A stretch of 64,000 nt of DNA, taken from NCBI RefSeq assembly GCF_000372525.1, contig NZ_AQUR01000107.1:496859-560858 (forward strand), written 5' to 3'. Source of the DNA: Cupriavidus neocaledonicus. GTDB taxonomy: Bacteria > Pseudomonadota > Gammaproteobacteria > Burkholderiales > Burkholderiaceae. The notes beneath the pieces were generated by a model, which was not told where the DNA came from, ran no database searches, and saw only the letters and a program-made list of their open reading frames with translations. Shown here in pieces: positions 43,748-50,128 of this stretch (its first letter is position 1; every line of letters starts with the position of its first letter). The position numbers were made by a program, and so were the translations under genes.

Positions 43748-45666
43748 TGCAAAGCCCGATCGACAACGCGCCGATGGCGCAACCCGCCGGCACGCAGAGC
43801 GAGATCGCTCAGTATCTTCGTGCCCAGCAGAACAAGAGCCTGCTGCGCTTCATCACCTGCGGCAGCGTCGACGACGGCAAGAGCACGCTGATCGGCCGGC
43901 TGCTGTATGAATCGAAGATGCTGTTCGAGGACCAGCTGGCGCAGCTCGAGGCCGACTCGAAGAAGATGGGCACGCAAGGCGAGAACCTCGACTTCGCGCT
44001 GCTCGTGGACGGCCTCGCCGCCGAGCGCGAACAGGGCATCACCATCGACGTGGCCTACCGCTTCTTTGCCACCGACAAGCGCAAGTTCATCGTTGCCGAC
44101 ACCCCCGGGCACGAGCAATACACGCGCAACATGGTGACCGGCGCCTCCACCGCCGACCTCGCCATCCTGCTGGTCGATGCGCGCCGCGGCGTGCAGACGC
44201 AGACGCGGCGCCACAGCTACCTGGTGGCCACGCTGGGCATCCGGCGCGTGGTGCTGGCCGTCAACAAGCTGGACATGGTGGATTACTCGCGCGACGTCCA
44301 TACGCGCATCGAGAAGGAGTACCGCGAGTTCGCGCGGCAGATCGGCCTGACCGATATCGTCTGCATTCCCATGTCCGCGCTGCGCGGCGACAACATCACC
44401 GAGCCCAGCGCCAATACGCCGTGGTACCAGGGCCCGACGCTGATGGACCACCTGGAGAGCGTGCCGATCGACCACGTGCCGGCGCTGGACGAGTCGTTCC
44501 GGCTGCCGGTGCAGTGGGTCAACCGCCCCAACCTGGACTTCCGCGGCTTTGCCGGCACCGTCAGCGCCGGCGTGATCCGGCGTGGCGACCGCGTGCGCGC
44601 GCTGCCCTCCGGCCGCGAAAGCCACGTCACTGGCATCGTCGGCGCGGCCGGCGCATGCGAGCAAGCCATGCGCGGCCAGGCGGTGACGCTGACCCTGGCC
44701 GACGAGATCGACGTCAGCCGCGGCGACGTGCTGGCCTGCGCCGACGACCCGCCCGCGGTGGCCGACCAGTTCGAGGCCACGCTGGTATGGATGAACGAGG
44801 ACGCCATGCTGCCCGGGCGGCCCTACCTGCTCAAGCTCGGCACGCGCACCGTGGGCGTGACCGTGGCGCAGCCCAAGTACAAGGTCAACGTCAACACGCT
44901 CGAGCACCTGGCCGCGCGCACGCTGGAGCTGAACGAGATCGGCGTGTGCAACCTGCACCTGGACCAGCCGGTGGCGTTCGACCCGTACACGCGCAACCGC
45001 GAGCTGGGCGGCTTCATCCTGATCGACCGCCTCACCAACAACACGGTCGGCGCCGGCATGCTGCACTTTGCGCTGCGCCGGGCGCAGAACGTCCACTGGC
45101 AGGCCATCGACGTCGACCGCCGCGCGCATGCCGCGCTCAAGCACCAGTCGCCGCGCATCGTCTGGTTCACCGGGCTGTCCGGCGCGGGCAAGTCCACCAT
45201 CGCCAACCTGGTGGAAAAGCGCCTGCACGCGCTCGGCCACCACACCTACCTGCTCGATGGCGACAACGTGCGCCACGGCCTGAACAAGGACCTGGGCTTC
45301 TCCGAAGCGGACCGCATCGAGAACATCCGGCGCGTGGCCGAGGTCGCCAGGCTGATGCTGGACGCGGGGCTGATCGTGCTGGTGTCGTTCATTTCCCCCT
45401 TCCGCTGCGAACGCGAGATGGCGCGCGCACTGGCCGGTGACGGCGAATTCATCGAGGTCTTCATCGACACGCCGCTGGCGGTGGCCGAGCAGCGCGACCC
45501 CAAGGGCCTGTACCGCAAGGCGCGCCGCGGCGAACTGAAGAACTTCACCGGCATCGATTCGCCCTACGAGCCGCCCGAGCACCCGGAAATCCGCATCGAC
45601 ACCACCGGCGACAGCGCCGAGCAGGCGGCGGAGCGGATCGTGGCGTGGCTCAGGGACAGGGCTTAG
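43747..45666 (+). CDS. cysNC: Bifunctional sulfate adenylyltransferase subunit 1 / APS kinase
   Basis: A 639-aa NodQ-type fusion. The GTPase half has P-loop G39-SVDDGKS46, ADTPGHEQYTRNM and VNKLD. The APS-kinase half begins near residue 460, with P-loop GLSGAGKS about 477-484, DGDNVRHGLNKDLGFSEADRIENIRRVAEVARL and the FISPFR segment. It makes APS together with CysD and phosphorylates it to PAPS. Fusions of this kind usually serve sulfotransferases, which fits the divergent neighbour. The C terminus LRDRA plus stop is part of a 13-14-bp tandem repeat. Confidence 0.95.
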   Translation: MQSPIDNAPMAQPAGTQSEIAQYLRAQQNKSLLRFITCGSVDDGKSTLIGRLLYESKMLFEDQLAQLEADSKKMGTQGENLDFALLVDGLAAEREQGITIDVAYRFFATDKRKFIVADTPGHEQYTRNMVTGASTADLAILLVDARRGVQTQTRRHSYLVATLGIRRVVLAVNKLDMVDYSRDVHTRIEKEYREFARQIGLTDIVCIPMSALRGDNITEPSANTPWYQGPTLMDHLESVPIDHVPALDESFRLPVQWVNRPNLDFRGFAGTVSAGVIRRGDRVRALPSGRESHVTGIVGAAGACEQAMRGQAVTLTLADEIDVSRGDVLACADDPPAVADQFEATLVWMNEDAMLPGRPYLLKLGTRTVGVTVAQPKYKVNVNTLEHLAARTLELNEIGVCNLHLDQPVAFDPYTRNRELGGFILIDRLTNNTVGAGMLHFALRRAQNVHWQAIDVDRRAHAALKHQSPRIVWFTGLSGAGKSTIANLVEKRLHALGHHTYLLDGDNVRHGLNKDLGFSEADRIENIRRVAEVARLMLDAGLIVLVSFISPFRCEREMARALAGDGEFIEVFIDTPLAVAEQRDPKGLYRKARRGELKNFTGIDSPYEPPEHPEIRIDTTGDSAEQAAERIVAWLRDRA

Positions 45667-45700
45667 GGACAGGGGCTTAGGGACAGGGCTTAGGGACAGG
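45649..45700 (+). repeat. Tandem CTTAGGGACAGG repeat at the cysNC stop
   Basis: Four copies of CTYAGGGACAGG (45649-45660, 45662-45673, 45676-45687, 45689-45700). The first copy encodes the last CysNC residues, and the TAG stop falls in the second. The array leads directly into dyad copy j. Confidence 0.8.
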
Positions 45701-45701
45701 C

Positions 45702-45721
45702 CCTAGGCGGAACGGACGATG
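45702..45721 (+). promoter_or_regulatory. 20-bp dyad site, copy j (toward LuxR paralogue 3)
   Basis: CCTAGGCG GAAC GGACGATG: the proximal arm is perfect, the distal arm has two changes. TACGAT (45741-45746) follows after 19 nt. The LuxR3 ATG is 243 nt away, with a 137-bp repeat doublet in between. Confidence 0.5.
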
Positions 45722-45815
45722 AGGCGGTGGTGCGGGTGGGTACGATGGGCGAAACCGGTTTATCCCGGGAAAACCGACCGCGCCCGCCTGAACCCCTGCG
45801 CTTGCATCGCCGGCT

Positions 45816-45952
45816 GGGTGCTCCCTCTCCCGCTTGCGGGAGAGGGTTGGGGGTGAGGGCGGGCGCCTCGACGAAGTGCAGGCCGTCGGCCTTGCCAGCG
45901 CCTGCCCTCACCCCCTTCCCCTCTCCCGCAAGCGGGAGAGGGGAGCAAACCG
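45816..45952. repeat. Repeat doublet in the leader of LuxR3
   Basis: Units 45823-45846 and 45918-45943 enclose the core GACGAAGTGCAGG (45870-45882). The right unit ends 21 bp before the LuxR3 ATG, separating it from the dyad site and -10 candidate at 45702-45746. Together with the tandem repeat at 45649-45700 it accounts for most of the 298-bp gap after cysNC. Confidence 0.85.
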
Positions 45953-45964
45953 CCGCCCTGCCAC

Positions 45965-47104
45965 ATGCCGCCAGACCCGTTGCCCGCCGCCGAACTCAGC
46001 GCCCTGCTCGCCCAGCTCTACCAGGGCCCCACCGAGCCGGTCCCCTGGGCCACCTTCCTCGAAAGCCTCCGCCAGCGCCTGGCCGCCGCCTTCGTCACGC
46101 TGGTGCTGCGCCACCCCGCCACCGACCGCCCCGGCCTGATCGTCAACGCCTCCGACTACGGCCCTCATCTTCCCGGCGAGCCCTCATACAGCGAGCAATA
46201 CTATGCGCTGTGCCCCTTCCTGGACCTGCACCCCGACCGCCTCTTCTGCGCCGACGAACTGTTCGGCGAAGCCGGCTGGCTGGCCCATCCGTTCTACGCG
46301 CAATACCTGCAGCCGCTCGGCCTGCGCTACATCCTGGCAGCCAACCTGGTCACGCCGGATGGCGTCGAATGCGCGCTGTTCATCAGCCGCACCGCGGCGG
46401 GACAGGACTTCACCAGCGCCGACAAGGCGCTGCTGCAGGACCTGCTGCCGCACCTGAAGCGCGCAGTCGACCTGCACGCCGCGCTCGACGTGCTCGCCTC
46501 CGAACGGTCGCTCTACGCCGACGCGGTCGACCGCATGCAGGTGGGCACCGTCATCCTCGACGAACACGGCCGCTGCATCCGCAGCAACGACGTCGCCGGC
46601 CGCCTGCTGCGCGCCCGCGACGGCCTCTACCTGGCAGACGGCGCGCTGCAAGCGCACTGCCCGATGGAAAACCGCAGGTTCCGCAAGATCCTGGAAAGCG
46701 CCGCGCAAGCCCATGCGCTGGCCACGCCGCGCAGCGAAGTCACCACGCTCAGCCGGCCCGCCGCGCCCACGCCGCTGAGCGTGCTGGTGCGGCCCATCCC
46801 GCTTAGCTACCGCAGCGAGGACAAGGCCCGCCGCCCCGCGGTAGCGGTCTTCATCCGCGATCCTGCGGGTTCACCCCGCAACACCCACGCCAGCCTGCGC
46901 AAGCTGTTCCACCTGACCCCCACCGAGATCGAGCTGGCGCTGCTGATGGTCGACGGTCTGACCCTCGATGAGGCCGCCGCGCGGCTGGGCGTGAAGAAGA
47001 ACACGGCGCGGGCGCATTTGCGGGGGATCTTTGCGAAGACGGGGGCGACGCGGCAGGCGGTGTTGGTGAAGATGTTGCTGTCCAGCGTGGTGGGGATGGG
47101 GTAA
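45965..47104 (+). CDS. LuxR-family regulator, paralogue 3 (TeiR-like architecture)
   Basis: A 379-aa regulator with the same layout as the paralogues at 16.1 and 33.7 kb but more diverged: ALLAQLYQGPTEPVPWATFLES at the N terminus, YILAANLVTPDGVECALF, LLPHLKRAVDLHAALDVLASERSLYADAVDRM, and HTH LTPTEIELALLMVDGLTLDEAAARLGVKKNTARAHLRGIFAKTGATRQAVLVKMLLSS. It lacks a visible Shine-Dalgarno because the sequence before the ATG is a palindromic repeat; a start slightly downstream is conceivable. It lies downstream of cysNC on the same strand and may be the local regulator of the sulfation genes. Confidence 0.8.
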   Translation: MPPDPLPAAELSALLAQLYQGPTEPVPWATFLESLRQRLAAAFVTLVLRHPATDRPGLIVNASDYGPHLPGEPSYSEQYYALCPFLDLHPDRLFCADELFGEAGWLAHPFYAQYLQPLGLRYILAANLVTPDGVECALFISRTAAGQDFTSADKALLQDLLPHLKRAVDLHAALDVLASERSLYADAVDRMQVGTVILDEHGRCIRSNDVAGRLLRARDGLYLADGALQAHCPMENRRFRKILESAAQAHALATPRSEVTTLSRPAAPTPLSVLVRPIPLSYRSEDKARRPAVAVFIRDPAGSPRNTHASLRKLFHLTPTEIELALLMVDGLTLDEAAARLGVKKNTARAHLRGIFAKTGATRQAVLVKMLLSSVVGMG

Positions 47105-47115
47105 GGGGGTCGCGT

Positions 47116-47133
47116 GGCGGGGATGGCCCCGCC
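47116..47133 (+). terminator. Stem-loop after LuxR3
   Basis: GGCGGGG and CCCCGCC form a perfect 7-bp stem with a 4-nt loop, 12 bp past the stop codon. No T-tract follows, so rho-independent termination is uncertain. Confidence 0.4.
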
Positions 47134-47161
47134 GGCCTCGGCTCGCCTGGCAATTCAATGA

Positions 47162-47173
47162 CCGACCGGTCGG
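47162..47173. promoter_or_regulatory. Palindrome CCGACCGGTCGG
   Basis: A perfect 12-bp palindrome of the type bound by TetR-family repressors, 265 nt before the small ORF at 47439. No TetR gene is present in the window. Confidence 0.3.
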
Positions 47174-47438
47174 GCTGACAACCAGGGGGGCTTCCCACTC
47201 TGCCGGTTTGCCCCGGGCACCGGATCAGAACCATGGGGACCAGGCAGGAAATACCCCAGACCGTCAACGATGACATTGAAGCCCCGGTGTTGGGCACCTA
47301 AGATGGAGTTTCTGGCGCGAGCGGCAAGCTTGCCATCGCCAGAATGTGGTCTGCGATGACTGGACCCTCCGATCCAGGCGGACCTGCGGTGTAGTGTAGT
47401 CCCGTAGCAAGAATAGACCTATAGCTTGGGAGACAACT

Positions 47439-47684
47439 GTGCTGAGTCATCATGAAATCGCCACGCTGGTCCTGGTAAACGACCGCTCCGACGCCACCGG
47501 GCTGGACCACGCCGATATGCAGGCGCTGCTCGAGAAGCAGCTCATCACGCTCGAGCGTCTGGGGCCAACCCTTGCACATCCGCAAGTCACGATTCAAGGC
47601 TACGCCTTTCTCAAAGCGGTCGGTCGTGTTCGCGCAAGCGACGCTGCGGCACGACAGCAGGCCGCCTGCAGACCCTCGCTTTAA
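47439..47684 (+). CDS. Small conserved-looking protein of unknown function
   Basis: An 81-aa protein with a GTG start, preceded by GGGAGA six nt upstream. The sequence (LVLVNDRSDATGLDHADMQALLEKQLITLERLG, then AFLKAVGR) looks like a short helical domain with two amphipathic helices, soluble and without Cys or a signal peptide. I do not recognise a named family. It lies directly before the phasin-phaB pair, and codon use matches the neighbours, so I consider it real. A link to polyhydroxyalkanoate granules is only a guess from position. Confidence 0.6.
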   Translation: MLSHHEIATLVLVNDRSDATGLDHADMQALLEKQLITLERLGPTLAHPQVTIQGYAFLKAVGRVRASDAAARQQAACRPSL

Positions 47685-47840
47685 CCGTTCGGAAGCTGTC
47701 GGCTGCCCCGGCCGGCTTGCGCGACGGGGGCAGCCGGCATGCCAATGCGGGCATGGCAATCGTCGTGCCTTGGGCCTCCGCTCCGCGCAGGACGGGTCTC
47801 GCCATCGTTGCGGGGGGCGGCAATTATCTGGAGACGCAAC

Positions 47841-48404
47841 ATGACAAAGTGGTCCCCTGAGCAAATCAGCAAGCTTCAGATTACCGGCATCGACGCCTGG
47901 GCGGGGCTGGCCAGCAAGTCGCTGGATTGCATCGCGAGGTTGGTGGACCTGAATCTGCAGACCATGAAAACGACCCTGGAAGACGGGCAGGAGTGCGCCA
48001 GGAAGGCCTTGTCGACCAAAGACTCGCAAACACTGGTGGAACTGCAGGCGGAATTGTTCCAACCCACGGCCGAAGCGATGCTGGCGTATCGACGCCGGGT
48101 GCAGGAGATTCTTGCCGATGCACAGGCAAACGTCGAGAAGGTGCTGGAGGTGCAGTACGCCGCCGGCAAGCGCGAGGTGCAGGGATTGATGGAAACCGCC
48201 CTGGGCAACGCACCGGCAACCCCGATGACGCCTTTTGCGGCCTGGCAGGAGGCGCTTAACGCCACCACGGCGCTCTTCGATTCCATGCAAGCCACGGCAA
48301 CGCAGGCGATGCAGATGGCCGGGAACGGCTTCGATTCTGCCGCCGAGGCGACGTCCAAGGGCGTACGACGCCGCACGGCACCCGCCCCGCACACGGCGGG
48401 GTAA
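47841..48404 (+). CDS. phaP: Phasin (PHA granule-associated protein)
   Basis: A 187-aa phasin: KWSPEQISKLQITGIDAWAGLASKSLDCIARLVDLNLQTMKTTLEDGQECARKALSTKDSQTLVELQAELFQPTAEAMLAYRRRVQEILADAQANVEKVLE is the long helical, coiled-coil-prone core. A low-complexity Ala/Thr tail follows. Phasins coat polyhydroxybutyrate granules and control their number and size. The ATG has a GGAGACGC leader. It is followed after 72 bp by an acetoacetyl-CoA reductase gene, an arrangement that fits PHA metabolism and the proposed Cupriavidus-like host. Confidence 0.88.
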   Translation: MTKWSPEQISKLQITGIDAWAGLASKSLDCIARLVDLNLQTMKTTLEDGQECARKALSTKDSQTLVELQAELFQPTAEAMLAYRRRVQEILADAQANVEKVLEVQYAAGKREVQGLMETALGNAPATPMTPFAAWQEALNATTALFDSMQATATQAMQMAGNGFDSAAEATSKGVRRRTAPAPHTAG

Positions 48405-48476
48405 TGCTGCAGCGCAAAGCCGGCGTACCGAAGCCGACGCATTTCCCCGCGAAGTCAGACTCAGGAGATCGGAGAC

Positions 48477-49220
48477 ATGACGAAACGAATCGCCATCGTG
48501 ACAGGAGGCATGGGCGGGCTTGGCGAAGCGATCAGCGTCCGGCTACAGGACTCGGGTTGCACCGTCGCGGTCACGCATTCGCATGGCAACAGCGGCGTCG
48601 ATGCCTGGCTGGCGAGAATGGAAGAAGGCGGCAGAAAATTCCACGCCTATCCCGTGGACGTTGCCGACTACGAATCGTGCCAACTATGTGTTGCGGCCAT
48701 TCACAAGGAACTGGGCCCCACCGACATCCTGGTCAACAACGCCGGCATCACGCGCGATGCCAGCTTCAGGAAGATGGACAAGGTCAATTGGGACGCGGTC
48801 ATCCGCACCAACCTCGACTCGGTGTTCAACATGACCAAGCCGGTGTGTGAAGGCATGGTCAGCCGCGGCTGGGGCCGCATCATCAACATCTCTTCGATCA
48901 TCGGCTCCAAGGGCGGCTTCGGTCAGGCCAATTACGCCGCGGCCAAGGCCGGCATGCATGGTTTCACCAAATCGCTGGCGCTAGAAGTTGCCAGGAGCGG
49001 CGTGACGGTCAACACGGTGTCGCCGGGCTTTATCGCCACCAAAATGGTGACGGCGATCCCGCAAGACATCCTCGACACCAAGATCATTCCGCAAATCCCC
49101 GTCGGCCGCCTGGGAAAGCCGGAGGAAGTGGCGGCGTTGGTCGCCTATCTTTGCTCGCACGAGGCCGGCTTCGTGACCGGAGCGAACATAGCGATCAACG
49201 GAGGACAGCATTTGCAGTGA
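48477..49220 (+). CDS. phaB: Acetoacetyl-CoA reductase (PhaB family)
   Basis: A 247-aa NADPH-type SDR: RIAIVTGGMGGLGEAISVRLQDSGC, NNAGITRDASFRKMDKVNWDAVIRTNLDSVFNMTKPVCEGMVSRGWGRIINISSIIGSKGGFGQANYAAAKAGMHGFTKSLALEVA, and the tail EAGFVTGANIAINGGQHLQ. The NNAGITRD-FRKM and GQxNYxxAKAGxHGFT blocks are typical of PhaB, which reduces acetoacetyl-CoA to (R)-3-hydroxybutyryl-CoA. The 42-50 region differs from PhaB1, suggesting a paralogue like PhaB2 or PhaB3. GGAGATCGGAGAC precedes the ATG. Confidence 0.88.
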   Translation: MTKRIAIVTGGMGGLGEAISVRLQDSGCTVAVTHSHGNSGVDAWLARMEEGGRKFHAYPVDVADYESCQLCVAAIHKELGPTDILVNNAGITRDASFRKMDKVNWDAVIRTNLDSVFNMTKPVCEGMVSRGWGRIINISSIIGSKGGFGQANYAAAKAGMHGFTKSLALEVARSGVTVNTVSPGFIATKMVTAIPQDILDTKIIPQIPVGRLGKPEEVAALVAYLCSHEAGFVTGANIAINGGQHLQ

Positions 49221-49294
49221 GGTTGAGGACCGGCGTGCGGGGCCGGGCGGGCGTGCTAGCATGAATGCCTTCGCCCTCCTCCGCCCTGCTTCCC

Positions 49295-49867
49295 ATGACA
49301 ACGCTCTACGCGACGCTTGGCGTTCAGTCCGACGCCACCGTGGACGAGATCAGGCTTGCCTATCGCCGTGCGGCAATGAAATGGCATCCGGACCGCAATC
49401 CCGGCCGCGAAGCCGAAAGCCATGCCGCCTTCCAGCAGATTCGCGATGCCTATGCGATTCTGTCCGACGCCGAGCAACGCCAGGTCTACGACGATGTCTT
49501 CGAACGCGAAATGCGCCGGTGGGAAGCCGAGCACGCAGCCCAGGAGGCCGAGGAGCGCCAGGCACAGGAGCAGGCGAGACGCGTCGCGCAGGAACATTAC
49601 GAGAAGATGGTTGCCATCGCGATGCGCTTTGCCGAGGCGGGGCATTCGCGCGACGTCCTGTTCGGCGTCCTGCTGGGCAAGGACTGCGAGACGGATCTCG
49701 CCGCACAAATTGCCGACAGCGTTCATGCACTGCAGGCGTCGCGCCAGGCATGCGCCGGGCAGGCGTGCGACGAGGCCGCAGCGCCGGCGGATGCCGGCAC
49801 CGCGCGCACCGGGATACCCACCAGCGCGTTCGAGGCCTTCTGGCAAGGGCTGTTCAGGTTTCGCTAG
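49295..49867 (+). CDS. J-domain (DnaJ-like) protein
   Basis: A 190-aa protein with an N-terminal J domain (residues 1-65): TTLYATLGVQSDATVDEIRLAYRRAAMKWHPDRNPG with the HPD tripeptide needed to stimulate Hsp70. A charged coiled-coil helix (residues about 70-115, rich in Glu and Gln) follows, then an uncharacterised C-terminal part with three Cys. It lacks the G/F and zinc-finger regions of DnaJ, so it is a type III J protein. I prefer ATG 49295; an upstream ATG at 49265 adds ten residues unlike the family. There is no strong ribosome site. Confidence 0.78.
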   Translation: MTTLYATLGVQSDATVDEIRLAYRRAAMKWHPDRNPGREAESHAAFQQIRDAYAILSDAEQRQVYDDVFEREMRRWEAEHAAQEAEERQAQEQARRVAQEHYEKMVAIAMRFAEAGHSRDVLFGVLLGKDCETDLAAQIADSVHALQASRQACAGQACDEAAAPADAGTARTGIPTSAFEAFWQGLFRFR

Positions 49868-49943
49868 CAGCCGCTTGCGGACGCGCGCGTGGGCGCTTGC
49901 CACGCCATAGACGCTGCGTTGATGTGTCTCCACGCAAGCAACT

Positions 49944-49965
49944 CACCCCCCGCTTTGGTGGGGTG
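49944..49965 (+). terminator. Stem-loop after the J-domain gene
   Basis: CACCCCCC and GG-T-GGGGTG pair as an 8-bp stem with one bulged T and a GCTTT loop, about 77 bp past the stop. There is no T-tract, but the following DNA is AT-rich. It is a plausible transcript end. Confidence 0.4.
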
Positions 49966-50128
49966 TTGGCGTTGCAAAATTGAATCTCTGTTAACCGCCG
50001 TTTGATATAGATTGTAAAGACATTTAGAGCCACGGTTCGCTTGGCAGAACCTGGCCGTCGTTATCTTTTGGTATCAGCCGTCGGCGAGGACCGCGATCAC
50101 CGGTCACCGCCCGGATCCGGGGGAGACA

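Larger units (their letters stand above)
47105..47438. other. 334-bp intergenic region after LuxR3
   Basis: No gene is visible. It contains a short stem-loop just after the LuxR3 stop (47116-47133), a 12-bp perfect palindrome CCGACCGGTCGG (47162-47173), and the ribosome site GGGAGA of the small ORF at 47439. No clear promoter was found. Confidence 0.6.

Noticed and set aside
47409..47428. A further possible dyad, TGTAGTCC CGTA GCAAGAAT
   Set aside because: Only the distal TAGTCC arm fits; the proximal arm matches about half, and no suitable -10 follows at 20 nt. It is not counted among the sites.
49975..50032. Promoter before the GGDEF/EAL gene
   Set aside because: The stretch is AT-rich with TTGATA, but no -10 at an acceptable spacing was convincing enough to list as a feature.
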